A stretch of DNA of 64,000 nt from Photobacterium alginatilyticum. Its GTDB lineage: Bacteria; Pseudomonadota; Gammaproteobacteria; Enterobacterales; Vibrionaceae. The notes under the pieces are model-generated. The model worked only from the letters and a program-made list of their open reading frames with translations, made no database searches and had not been told where the DNA came from. The position numbers and the translations under genes were made by a program. The stretch covers positions 1-64,000 of the forward strand of contig NZ_RSEJ01000009.1 of assembly GCF_009910675.1 (NCBI RefSeq). The letters run 5' to 3'. Shown piece by piece: positions 33,917-44,000 of the stretch (within the stretch, counting starts at the first letter, position 1; each line of letters opens with the position of its first letter).

Positions 33917-35308
33917 TCAGACGAGACGCTTAAGCCAAAGTCCTGCCCGCATTCGACGGATAAATAGCCCAGCCTTAAATACCTCTTCCAGCGATATTCC
34001 AATGAAGGCACCTATCAAACCCCACTCACACCAAACACCAAGAAAATAACTCGCAGGAGCTCCAACTAAGGCGAAGCTTAATAGAGTGATATTCATTACT
34101 GATTTTGCATCTCCACCAGCTCTTAGCAACCCTGGTATCACCGAGTTAATAGACGTAAAGTATAGCGAGAAAGCGAGAATCCAGATGCAAATATAGGCCA
34201 GCTCGCGCGTTTGAGCCTGAATGTTATACAAGCTCAATAAAGGGTTAGCAAATAGGATTAATAACAAGACAGGAACCGTCATTATCAACAAACCAACCAT
34301 AATTGCACTGTTAGCACTTGCTTGCGCCTGGCGAAACTTCCCTGCCCCAAGCAGCTTGCCGATATGAATCGCGGTTGCTTGCTGCAACCCTCCTACAGGT
34401 AACATAAAGAGACTTTTAAAGGTTCTGATAATCGTATACCCCGCATAAGCAATCGCACCTACTGAGTTCATCAGTATCGTATAAAACACACGAGCACCCT
34501 GCCAGTAAAACCCATCTACAGTGTTCGGATAACCAAGCTCTACGATTTTGCTAAGATAGCGCCACTCAGGCAGTAACCGGCTCTTAATCTTGAATTGACG
34601 TAAAAAGCAGATCAGTAGAATTACACTCTGTCCTACACTGGCAACAAGCGTAGCAAAAGCCGCCCCTCTCAGCCCTAAAGGCGTAAACATTGGCTCCGTG
34701 ATGCCAGGAAGAGGCAGGCCAAAAATCAAAATATAGTTGCCTACAAAGTTCACCACATTGAAAAATACCGCGATTTTAACTGGTGTTTTTGTATTGCCTG
34801 ACGCGTTGAATACCGCAGATATCATTTGCGAGAGCAGCATACAAGGCACGGCAAACGCGACTATTTGCATATAGCTACCTGCAATACCAGGTACAGCCGA
34901 CCAATCACTACGAGGTTTGAATATATCGGTCGTTAATATTGCTATCAATTCTTCAGCGTATAAATAAAAGACAGCCCCCAGCACAATCCCACACAGCCAA
35001 CCCGTTGCTACCATACTCTGTGCGACATGTACCAACTTTTGCGGCTGGCCTGCACCTGAGTATTGTGAAACCAGAATGCTTCCCCCCGTCGACATCGCAG
35101 CAAACAGCAGGAAGCTAAAAGATAACAGCTGACTTGAATTACCCAGTCCGGAAATGGCCGCTTCACCCAATTGGCCAATCATTAGTGAGTCGACGAAACC
35201 CATCAAGGTAAAGAGCACCCCCTGAATCATAATCGGCAGCGCCAGCTTAATGATGGGCCGTGCCAGACTCGGCCTCACAAATCGTAAACTATTTTGAATC
35301 AAGATCAT
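33917..35308 (-). CDS. MATE-family efflux transporter (second of two)
   Basis: A 463-residue inner-membrane protein with 12 predicted spans in two six-span halves. Blocks include LALPIMIQGVLFTLMGFVDSL (first span, around residues 23-43), MIGQLGEAAISGLGNS and SILVSQYSGAGQ. It overlaps the stop of the upstream kinase gene by 20 bases, so the two are translationally coupled. A kinase-exporter pair is a familiar layout for self-protection in antibiotic producers, where a product is inactivated by phosphorylation and then expelled. It differs clearly in sequence from the MATE protein at 26718, so it is not a recent duplicate. Confidence 0.85.
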   Translation of the reverse strand: MILIQNSLRFVRPSLARPIIKLALPIMIQGVLFTLMGFVDSLMIGQLGEAAISGLGNSSQLLSFSFLLFAAMSTGGSILVSQYSGAGQPQKLVHVAQSMVATGWLCGIVLGAVFYLYAEELIAILTTDIFKPRSDWSAVPGIAGSYMQIVAFAVPCMLLSQMISAVFNASGNTKTPVKIAVFFNVVNFVGNYILIFGLPLPGITEPMFTPLGLRGAAFATLVASVGQSVILLICFLRQFKIKSRLLPEWRYLSKIVELGYPNTVDGFYWQGARVFYTILMNSVGAIAYAGYTIIRTFKSLFMLPVGGLQQATAIHIGKLLGAGKFRQAQASANSAIMVGLLIMTVPVLLLILFANPLLSLYNIQAQTRELAYICIWILAFSLYFTSINSVIPGLLRAGGDAKSVMNITLLSFALVGAPASYFLGVWCEWGLIGAFIGISLEEVFKAGLFIRRMRAGLWLKRLV

Positions 35309-36383
35309 TCAACACTCTCTTGATGACTGTTTGAACCACTTGCCTATCTTTTTCCAGACGAGAAAGTTCCCACTCAAACCATTCGATATGCTCCAAGCAT
35401 TCTTCTTCACTATTCGTCAGTTCAAAAAACCGAACGATATAAAGAGGTACCGCTTCAACAAACAGATATATATACGACAGCTCTTCCCTGGTTAACTCAG
35501 CTATCTTGCGATATTCACTGACTATCATTCGCCAGTTATCAAATTGTACTTGCTCAGCGATCTCCTGTGGAACATCAAAGTCATCTGAATTCAACTCTTC
35601 ACGACTGTATCTTTTCCTCATCTCACTAAAAAACAATATCCGACTTGTCCAGTAAATATCAGCAAGGCGATGGTCATAACGCGAAAAATCAAAATCAATC
35701 ACTCCAGTATAATTGACATCCTGATCATAAAAGAGATTAAAACAATGAAGATCACCATGGATATAGCATTTACTCAAAACACTCAGATCATGAGTCGCTA
35801 TCTCATCCCCTAATCTGCTAGCAAGAGCAATTAGTTTCGGGAGCAAGCGAGACATTTTCTTGACTGAGTTTCTCGACTTGTCAGAAGCTTCAATCTGCAC
35901 TTCTAAATCGGTTAGCCACCTTTTACATGCAGCCATATCCAAAAACTGGATGCGCAACCCCGGATACGGCTCTTTGAAACTACGTGTAGCCTGATGGAAG
36001 TCAGCTAAGGCATGTACCGTTTCTCTGTAGGCTTTCTCTGGAATTTCGCTTTCCCAGTTATATGTCATATCAGGAACATACTCCGTCATGACGTAGAAAC
36101 TACCATCAAATTCAACAAATGAGGATCCTGTCTTATCCGCAACAATTGCCGGTGTTGGACAACCATTACGAGTGAGATGTTCTATCAATGCAACCTCATT
36201 GCTCACTAGCTCATGCGTATTGCTCTTAAAGCAGTTCTTTAGGACGAACTTGCCATCTTTGGTTGGAACAATGAATACTTCATTTGCCATACCGAAATAA
36301 CATAATGTGACATTATCGTTGGGGTATTTCTCATATACGTCTAATACAAACTGTAATCGACGCTGCACGGGCTCTGCAGCCAT
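35289..36383 (-). CDS. APH/choline-kinase-like phosphotransferase
   Basis: A 364-residue cytoplasmic kinase of the aminoglycoside phosphotransferase/HomoSerK superfamily. The N-lobe has GKFVLKNCF with the ATP-binding lysine. The C-lobe has the Brenner motif YIHGDLHCFNLFYD (catalytic Asp and Asn) and the metal-binding DFDFS. AGAGG lies 8 bases upstream of the ATG. Members phosphorylate hydroxyls on aminoglycosides, macrolides, homoserine, fructosamine or choline. Overlap with the MATE gene suggests that modification and export act on the same compound. Whether it is a biosynthetic or protective kinase is not shown. Confidence 0.8.
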   Translation of the reverse strand: MAAEPVQRRLQFVLDVYEKYPNDNVTLCYFGMANEVFIVPTKDGKFVLKNCFKSNTHELVSNEVALIEHLTRNGCPTPAIVADKTGSSFVEFDGSFYVMTEYVPDMTYNWESEIPEKAYRETVHALADFHQATRSFKEPYPGLRIQFLDMAACKRWLTDLEVQIEASDKSRNSVKKMSRLLPKLIALASRLGDEIATHDLSVLSKCYIHGDLHCFNLFYDQDVNYTGVIDFDFSRYDHRLADIYWTSRILFFSEMRKRYSREELNSDDFDVPQEIAEQVQFDNWRMIVSEYRKIAELTREELSYIYLFVEAVPLYIVRFFELTNSEEECLEHIEWFEWELSRLEKDRQVVQTVIKRVLNDLDSK

Positions 36384-36694
36384 GTTCGAAACCTCTCCAT
36401 GAATTCATAATATAAAAACATTTTCCCCAGCAATTACAGCCTCAACAAACTTGAGTCCTGGAGAAACACCAATGCAATTTTATAAACAATTGTGGTTCAT
36501 GTAGGTTTATCTACAGAAAGACGGGTAAGCCAGCGTCAGAAACCTATGATCGAATCAAACGAACGATTCAACCTAAAGCCGACGCTATATCATTAGATGA
36601 TTACAGACTAAAAACTCAATTAAAATTGCATAACTTGTAAAGTCTGCACCAAAAGCCTCTCACGTAACGTGATATAAATCTCGGTTTATATATA
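36384..36694. other. 311-base intergenic region before the kinase-MATE pair
   Basis: Between the GNAT gene end and the kinase gene start. It should contain the promoter for the kinase-MATE pair. No terminator or small gene was recognised. Confidence 0.35.
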
Positions 36695-37381
36695 CTACTT
36701 AATGACGTCAATATAGAAAACCATCCCATTTTCTACTTCTGAACTGTTGTTCGCTTGATTTGAACATTTGAATGTACGATGAAGTTTAAAACCATACTTA
36801 TGGTAAAAAGAATAATTACAATCCATATCTGTCCAGAGAAAAGCTGTTTCTATGGCGTTCTCTCGACAAAATCGCATGTAGCGATCCATAAGTTTTCGCC
36901 CAAGCCCCATACCTTTTAGTTCAGGACTGACAACGAATAAGTTGACCTCACTGTCAAAGTACTCGGCATCAATTTCGCCTTGATCGTCATTAAATACAAA
37001 GCTCTCTAACGCCTGTTCAGCTTTATCTCGATCACCAAAAGCACCAAGTCTTATTTTCTTGTTTTTCCACTTCTTAATTTGCCGTTCTTTCCTGAGATAT
37101 ACCAACTCCCTAAATACTGATGAGTCTTCCTTGCTAGCAAAAAGTAACCCTTTCACATTGCTATTCTCATCGACAACAACATCGAGGTGCTGATTCCAAT
37201 TCAAGCATGTCTTAAAGTAATACTCATAAACGATGTTGTCATCAGGTATATTTATAAAGTCAATGTGGAAATTCCAGGTAGACTTGATGAGTTCGACACA
37301 ACTAGTAAAGTGCTGATTACTGTATTTTTCGAATCTCAGTCTATCCATAAGGTGCGTGTTAACCATATGCTCGCTCTTCAT
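36695..37381 (-). CDS. GNAT-family acetyltransferase in the cluster
   Basis: A 228-residue soluble protein, started at the ATG at 37381 with GGGGGAAG upstream. The acetyl-CoA site is in LFVVSPELKGMGLGRKLMDRYM (about residues 149-170), cited here only for its core LKGMGLGRKLM, and the C-terminal strand is YHKYGFKLHRTFK. It starts five bases after the stop of the flavoprotein gene, indicating shared transcription and translation. In context it may acetylate the amine product or an intermediate, or protect the cell. Specificity is unknown. Confidence 0.78.
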   Translation of the reverse strand: MKSEHMVNTHLMDRLRFEKYSNQHFTSCVELIKSTWNFHIDFINIPDDNIVYEYYFKTCLNWNQHLDVVVDENSNVKGLLFASKEDSSVFRELVYLRKERQIKKWKNKKIRLGAFGDRDKAEQALESFVFNDDQGEIDAEYFDSEVNLFVVSPELKGMGLGRKLMDRYMRFCRENAIETAFLWTDMDCNYSFYHKYGFKLHRTFKCSNQANNSSEVENGMVFYIDVIK

Positions 37382-37385
37382 GGCA

Positions 37386-38822
37386 TCACTTCCCCCTAGC
37401 ATGCTTCATCGCTTTATTGGCAGCATCAGCTCCAGAGTTAAACGCTGACTCAATCGTCGGATACTCTATATAATCCCCGGCTAAATATATACCATCAAAA
37501 CTCTTCTTTAGCTCGTTCAGACGTCCGTAAGCACCCGGACTCATTACCGGATAAGCGTACATAAATCGTTTAATGTCATAGCCTTTAATCTTGCTCTTGA
37601 TACCAGGAACAATCGTGGCAAGCTCTGTTTCAACGATGTTCATTATTTCCCCATCACTTAAGGTCATTAATGACTTGTCCGAAACACCTTTAGGTGCAAG
37701 ATATGCACTGGCAATATATTCTTTAACGTCTTTTAGACCAGGAGTGTAATGACGCTCTACCCAGGTGGCATCATAAAGATCTGTGATAATATCACCATCA
37801 AGGATTGCTAAATCAAAGGCTTTGTTAAATATGGGCGTCTCCGAAAACAAAGCAACCGTAATGTACTGAGCATATTCAACCTCGCTTAATAGTTCCTCCT
37901 GACGGGTGGTAAGTACATCTTTGGCAATCCATTGCGTGACGGGTGAAGGCGTTGCCACGATGACCTTGTCAGCAATAACAACAGACTCTGTACCCTTGTT
38001 GTTCACCATGACCTTGAACTTACTACCATGTTTGGTGATTCTGCTAACTGTTGAATTGTACTTAATATGCTCACCAAGCTCCGAGGCTATCGCATCAGTG
38101 ATCGCCGCAATCCCCTGAATAGATGTCCATGAGCCTGAACTTTCAGAAGGCTGGAAAAGGTCTTCAAATGAGCTTGCTCCTACATAATCAAATGCAGCCT
38201 CAGGAATTAGACTAAGCGCCGAGATATCATTCAGATTGGCGCCAAAAAGCCCCCGCGCCATTACATTATATCGACGCTGAATAAATGTCGAAATTTCATT
38301 ATCATCTAACCATTGCTTAGCTGTAATATTATCCAGCTGCTTCCAGTGCTCAACAGACTCATTATCGATTGCTTCTTTCAGCATTTTCAAAAAATGAATA
38401 AAGTTTTGGTTTCCAGCCTGTTTTGCTGTCAACTGAGAGATATTGTGATCACCTATGTATGCTTTTCCTTCAAAATGACTGGCATCCATTGGCATTGGAA
38501 TCTCCACCATAGGTATTTCCAGTTCCTCTATTATATTTGCTAAAGCGCCATAGGGCTCTCCTAAGTACTCTGTCCCCTTTGCATAATGAAAGCGACCTCT
38601 ACGGCCATTCTCTGCTATCCCACCGGCTCGATTGTTTTTCTCAAAGACAATATAGTTTTCATTGGATTGATGGAGGGTGAATGCCGCTGATAGCCCTGCT
38701 GCTCCTGCACCGACAACGACATAGTCGTGCTCTGCATACTTGGCATTGGCTATGTTACCTACTGATAGTACACAGACACTGATTATCAGCAGCAGGCCTT
38801 TAAACACCTTGGTTAAAATCAT
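37386..38822 (-). CDS. Exported FAD-dependent amine-oxidase-like protein
   Basis: A 478-residue flavoprotein with an N-terminal signal peptide (hydrophobic residues 8-23, cleavage probably near IANA). The dinucleotide-binding motif YVVVGAGAAGLSAAF follows at once, and a second FAD motif near the C-terminus reads YLAGDYIEYPTIESAFNSG. This is the flavin monoamine oxidase/protoporphyrinogen oxidase superfamily, which oxidises amines or dehydrogenates ring systems. Export is unusual, since most relatives are cytoplasmic; cofactor would have to be loaded before Tat or after Sec transport. No twin arginine is visible. It precedes the GNAT gene directly, and follows the two-component genes by 107 bases. 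Confidence 0.78.
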   Translation of the reverse strand: MILTKVFKGLLLIISVCVLSVGNIANAKYAEHDYVVVGAGAAGLSAAFTLHQSNENYIVFEKNNRAGGIAENGRRGRFHYAKGTEYLGEPYGALANIIEELEIPMVEIPMPMDASHFEGKAYIGDHNISQLTAKQAGNQNFIHFLKMLKEAIDNESVEHWKQLDNITAKQWLDDNEISTFIQRRYNVMARGLFGANLNDISALSLIPEAAFDYVGASSFEDLFQPSESSGSWTSIQGIAAITDAIASELGEHIKYNSTVSRITKHGSKFKVMVNNKGTESVVIADKVIVATPSPVTQWIAKDVLTTRQEELLSEVEYAQYITVALFSETPIFNKAFDLAILDGDIITDLYDATWVERHYTPGLKDVKEYIASAYLAPKGVSDKSLMTLSDGEIMNIVETELATIVPGIKSKIKGYDIKRFMYAYPVMSPGAYGRLNELKKSFDGIYLAGDYIEYPTIESAFNSGADAANKAMKHARGK

Positions 38823-38929
38823 ATTGATTCCTCACGATACCTGACAAAAGTAGTTCTCGATCAAACAGAGACAACAAGCCCCTCTTTAATGAATCTAAGT
38901 GTACCCTTAGAGCAGTTATCAATCGGTTA

Positions 38930-40201
38930 TCAACGAGTAAAGGTTACCGTTGCTTTGACTGTGTTAGTTTCTGTCATGATTTCAAAGCGGTAGTTCTGTG
39001 CCTCACATATCTTTTCGACCAAATACAATCCAATACCATATGATGATTCAACCTTTTGGTCAGAGTTATCATCGTCAACGGGGTTGGTTATAGTGACCGT
39101 GCTTGAGAAGCTTTCAAAGGTAATACACCCCTCATGGGTGTATTGAATGGCATTACGGACAAGGTTCATCAGAACTAACTGCACGGTACCATAGTTATCA
39201 TGTAACACATCTCCGGCAGCCAACTTATCCAAGTCAAACTCAATATCTTTATCCTGCGAAAGATATTTATTGTCTTCGACGAGTTCATGGATCAACGCAT
39301 TGATATCTATTTCAGCAACAGGTAACGGGCTATCTGATTTTCTTGATATCCAAAGTAATGTTTGTACAAGCATCTTCATATTATCGACAGCGTACATGAT
39401 CCTATCTGTTGCTCGCTGTGCGATCGCATTCCTAAGTGACAGCCGCTCTAGTAATTCTCCACTCGTTGAAATAATAGCTATAGGGGTTCGCAGTTCATGG
39501 CTGATTGTTCGCAAAAAGAACCCTTCCCTATCAATGAACTCTTTCTGTTTTCTTATATTATCTTTTAACTCTTCGGCTAAATTAACGAGTTCTATATACT
39601 TTAGGCGTTTTCGTGATGGTGCATTGTCTTCATCTAAGCTGTTCACCCAATCAAAAAGTGTTTCAACTGGGCTCAATAATCGCCAATACAATACTTTGAC
39701 AAACAACAAAATTGTAATAATAATCATGCTGATACCTACTCCAATATAGAGCAAGCTCCCTTCGCGAATCGAAGCCTCGTATTGTATTTGCTTTTCTAAA
39801 TCATCATCATAGCTTGAAATAATATAAATAGGCGTGTTCAGTCCTTTTATGGCGTATTTCATCGCATAGACATAACGACTTTTACCCAGGCCATCATATA
39901 GCTGTTTTTCTGCCAAGATAGCCACTCCCATCTCAGGCCATGGGAAGCCGTCAGCTATATAGGCTGGAATGTCTTCCACTTCTTTGTATACACTAAGAAT
40001 TTCACTATTGACCAACGCTGGAAGCGAACCTGTAGAGTTATACGACCGCTCAAGCAAGGCTCCCTGATATACGAGCATGTTTTCAGTATCAGTACTGATG
40101 CCATACTTCACATTGAGAAACATTAGTGACGCAAACAGAAGTATTAGTAAAACAATAAATCCGCCAAGTAACTTATAGACTTCCCGTTTAATACTCGGCA
40201 T
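38930..40201 (-). CDS. Sensor histidine kinase of the cluster two-component system
   Basis: A 423-residue membrane kinase: first span at about 12-32, a periplasmic region of roughly 120 residues, a second span near 150-172, a linker, HisKA with the phosphorylated His in TISHELRTPIAI, and a shortened HATPase domain with LVRNAIQYT and SSYGIGLYLV. The ATG at 40201 shares one base with the regulator's stop (TGATG), so the pair is translationally coupled. It lies between the RND pump genes and the biosynthetic-like genes and could control either. The periplasmic ligand is unknown. Confidence 0.85.
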   Translation of the reverse strand: MPSIKREVYKLLGGFIVLLILLFASLMFLNVKYGISTDTENMLVYQGALLERSYNSTGSLPALVNSEILSVYKEVEDIPAYIADGFPWPEMGVAILAEKQLYDGLGKSRYVYAMKYAIKGLNTPIYIISSYDDDLEKQIQYEASIREGSLLYIGVGISMIIITILLFVKVLYWRLLSPVETLFDWVNSLDEDNAPSRKRLKYIELVNLAEELKDNIRKQKEFIDREGFFLRTISHELRTPIAIISTSGELLERLSLRNAIAQRATDRIMYAVDNMKMLVQTLLWISRKSDSPLPVAEIDINALIHELVEDNKYLSQDKDIEFDLDKLAAGDVLHDNYGTVQLVLMNLVRNAIQYTHEGCITFESFSSTVTITNPVDDDNSDQKVESSYGIGLYLVEKICEAQNYRFEIMTETNTVKATVTFTR

Positions 40202-40869
40202 CAATTATCACCTTTCAGTACAAATCCTACTCTGGGAACAGCATGAATCAACGGAGAGTTAAACGGTTTGTCTACTGACTGTCTCAACTTATGAATTTGC
40301 ACTTTTAGATTATTTGCGTTTGTTTCCTCTCCCCACACCTCCTGTTCTAACTCTTCCTTTGATACAACAGAAGGACTGTGCTGTGCCAAGGTCAATAACA
40401 GCTTCCAACTAAGAGGAGAAAGCTCCAAAAGGGTGTCATCGCGATAAGCTTGATGCTTATCCAGATCCAAGGTGAGATCATCAATTTTCAATTTACTGGC
40501 TACCTGTCCTTTGCTTCTTTTTATCAATGCATACAAACGCGCATATAGCTCAGCCATCGCAAATGGTTTGGTAATATAGTCATCCGTACCGGCACTGAAG
40601 CCTTCCAACTTGTCATCCAAACTATCTCGTGCTGTCATCATCAATACAGGAGTTGAGATGCCTCGTTGCCGTAGTGTCTGACACACTGTTAGTCCGTTTA
40701 GCTTAGGCAGCATGATATCGAGCAATATCACATCATAGTGGTTTTGAGTCGCTAGCTTTAAGCCTGATTCACCGTTAAACGCATAATCGATTTCGATATT
40801 ATCCAGCGCCAAATAATCACTTATTGCCGATGACAAGACCTTGTCATCTTCAACCATCAAAACAATCAT
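40201..40869 (-). CDS. OmpR-family response regulator of the cluster two-component system
   Basis: A 222-residue regulator. The receiver domain starts IVLMVEDDKVL and has the phospho-accepting Asp in VILLDIMLPK (about residue 51) and the conserved Lys in DYITKPFAM. The C-terminal winged helix has LLTLAQHSPSVVSKEEL and the recognition-helix region NANNLKVQIHKLRQ. Coupled to the downstream kinase gene. It starts about 150 bases after the RND pump gene and is likely to regulate the pump, the downstream genes, or both. Confidence 0.87.
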   Translation of the reverse strand: MIVLMVEDDKVLSSAISDYLALDNIEIDYAFNGESGLKLATQNHYDVILLDIMLPKLNGLTVCQTLRQRGISTPVLMMTARDSLDDKLEGFSAGTDDYITKPFAMAELYARLYALIKRSKGQVASKLKIDDLTLDLDKHQAYRDDTLLELSPLSWKLLLTLAQHSPSVVSKEELEQEVWGEETNANNLKVQIHKLRQSVDKPFNSPLIHAVPRVGFVLKGDN

Positions 40870-41019
40870 TTAATTCCTCAACTAACCTGTGTGATTTCTC
40901 AACTTGCAATTCTTCATACGATAACAAAAGCGTGGTTATCATTCGGTTATTATTATCTCACAACGCCGACGATGTCTGGCCGCTTGTGGCATGCAAAGAG
41001 ACGATTAACAGGAAGGTTT

Positions 41020-44000
41020 TCATGGCTCCACCCTCATTTCAGTGATCGGTTCTTTTGAGTAATCACGGGCGATAAGCATATAAATCGATGGAATAACGAA
41101 CAGGGTAAACAGGGTGCCAATTGCCATTCCTCCTACCAGCACCAAGCCGATAGAGTTACGAGCTTCTGCCCCCGCACCTGTAACTAGGATCAGCGGGAAA
41201 TGGCCAGCGATTGTGGCCGCACTGGTCATTAGTATTGGCCTAAGTCTAGTCAGTGCAGCCTCATGAACAGCTTCAAGTTTTTCCAGGCCTTGCTCCTGAA
41301 GCTTATTGGCAAACTCAACAATCAAAATGCCGTTTTTCGAAACCAAACCAACCAGGGTCACCAGCCCCACCTGCGAGTAGATGTTCATGGTTGTTGTCCA
41401 ACTATGAGTCCAAAATGAAACATTCGGATCTGGCATTCTTAAAAAGGTGAAGGTTAATGCCCCAAACATAGCCAAAGGCACCGAACCGGCGAGAATAACA
41501 AACGGATCACGGAAGCTATTAAACTGTGCCGCGAGGACAAGAAAAATCAAGGTTACTGCAAGGATAAACGCTGGCAAGAAGCGATCACCTTCGGCACGAA
41601 GCTGCCGTGATTCACCGGTATAATCGATCACATAACCGTCAGGCAGGATTTTGGCGGCCTCTTCTTCGAGGTAAGTCAACGTTTCGTTTAGCGGACGTAT
41701 CGAGACCCCGCTGATTTTGACTGCATTTAACTGCTGAAAGCGGTTCAGGGATCTTGGTACTGTCGACTCTTCAATGGTCACGATAGTCGCCAGAGGCACC
41801 AGTCCGCCATCTGGCCCGGTGATATATATATCCTGCAATTGTTCAGGATTAAGACGATTCACACGCTGGATCTGGGGAATAACTTTGTAGCTACGCCCGG
41901 CAATGTCGAAGCGATTAACGAAATCACCACCCACCATCACGCCGAGATCGATGCCAACCTGCTCCAGACTCAACCCGAGATCAGCCGCTTTATCGCGATC
42001 TATTACAAACTCAGATTGTGGCTGATCAATCTTGACGTCGATGATAGGCGGAAAAGCAAACATCCCACTTTGCATGGCCTTGAACTGAATTTTTTGGGCC
42101 AGTTCTAGAATCTGCTCAGTTTCTGCCGTTGAGGCAAGAACGAACTCCACCGGGAACTGTCCGCCGCCGGGCAGCGCAGGCGGCGTCACCGGAAACATCT
42201 GAATACCGGGAATGACCTGTAGCTTTTCCTGAATTTCAGGGAGAATTTCAAATACGGTACGTTCCCGATCGTCCCATGGACGGGTTACCATCCCACCAAA
42301 GCCCGATGCGGGAAACGTGATTTGAAAAGTAAAATCTGTCTCGGGTACACTGTGAAAAGCCTGATTCGCCGCAGCAGCATACTGGCTGGTCTGGTCGAGC
42401 GTAGCATTGGCCGACGCATCAATGATCCCGAAGATGACCCCCTGATCTTCACTGGGAGCTAACTCTTGTGGCGACATCCTAAACATAGGGACAGTCAGCA
42501 GACTAATGCTCCCCCACACTATATAAACAGCGGGGCGCGTATTCAGAGTGACATCGAGCATCCGTCCGTACAAAACACGAAGGCGCTTGAATCCACGGGC
42601 AACTTTTCCCGCCAAACCGTGTTCCTCAATCCCCGGTATAAGGAGTTTCGATGACATCATCGGAGAAAGTGTTAATGCCACGATGCCCGAAATAGTCACG
42701 GCACCGGCCAGGGTAAAGGCAAACTCCCGAAACAACGCGCCGGTCAGCCCTCCCTGTAATCCAATGGGCGCATAGACAGCAGCGAGCGTAACCGTCATCG
42801 CCACGATGGGACCAACTAGCTCGCGCGCACCGAGAATGGCGGCCTCTAAAGGGCTCTGCCCTTCACTGAGATGACGCTCGACATTTTCGACCACCACAAT
42901 AGCATCATCGACCACCAACCCAACTGAAAGCACAATGGCCAGTAGAGTGAGTAAATTAATGGTAAAACCAAAAGCCTGCATCAAGAAGACGGCACCAACC
43001 AACGACAGAGGAATAGCCACCACAGGCACAAGCACAGACCGGAAAGAACCGAGGAAAAGATAAATAATCACTACCACGATTAACAGCGTTTCCCCTAAGG
43101 TCTGAAGCACCTCGTTAATCGCACTGTCGATATATTCCGTTGCATCGTAGGCTATACGTGCCGACATTCCGCTAGGTAGCCCTTTTTGAATAGCGACCAT
43201 CTCGGTGCGTACCAACTTAATCACATCGAGAGAGTTAGCATTAGGCAACGGCCAAATCCCCATAAAAACAGCGGTCTGGCCCGAGAAACGCACTTCGGTA
43301 TCATAGTCCTCTGCTCCAAGTACAACCTCTGCAATATCTTCAATACGCACGGTTGCCCCGTCCTGCTGACGAATAACAAGACGCTTAAACTCCTCAACGG
43401 ATTTCAAGTTTGTATTTGCTGTCAGGTTAACCTGAATTAAAGACCCTTTTGTCTGCCCGAGAGCAGACAGGAAATTATTGGCAGACAGGGCCTGACGCAC
43501 TTGCGCTGGGCTGATATTGAAGGCGGCCATGCGCTCGGGATCAAGCCAGATCCGCATGGCAAAGGTACGGGCTCCAAGGATATCGGCTCTCTGTACCCCT
43601 TCGATCGCGCTCAGGCGTGGTTGAACGACACGTACCAGATAATCCGTGATTTCATTTTGCAGCAATATATCGGAGCTAAAACTCAGGTAAGCCGAGGCAA
43701 ACTCACTGTCCGCCGACTCGATATTGATCGTTGGTATTTCTGCTTCTGGCGGAAGATCATTACGTACCTGATCGACCTTAGAGCTGATTTCTGCCAGCGC
43801 CTTGGTGGCATCATAATTAAGCTTTAGCCGCACCCTGATCGTTGACAGGCTATACGCGCTCTGAGATTCGATGTAGTCGATACCATCCGCCGCGGCGATC
43901 ACCCGCTCCAAGGGCGTTGTAATAAACCCCCTGACCAAATGAGCACTTGCGCCGATATATACCGTACTGACAGTAATCGTCGCATTTTCGCTACGGGGAT

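Noticed and set aside
39270..39749. 159-codon plus-strand frame opposite the histidine kinase gene
   Set aside because: It is antisense to the HisKA/HATPase region, serine-rich and without a start signal.
26718..40869. Interpretation as a PKS/NRPS or siderophore cluster
   Set aside because: There are no ketosynthase, adenylation, carrier or NIS-synthetase signatures and no TonB receptor; only amine-type and tailoring enzymes are present.
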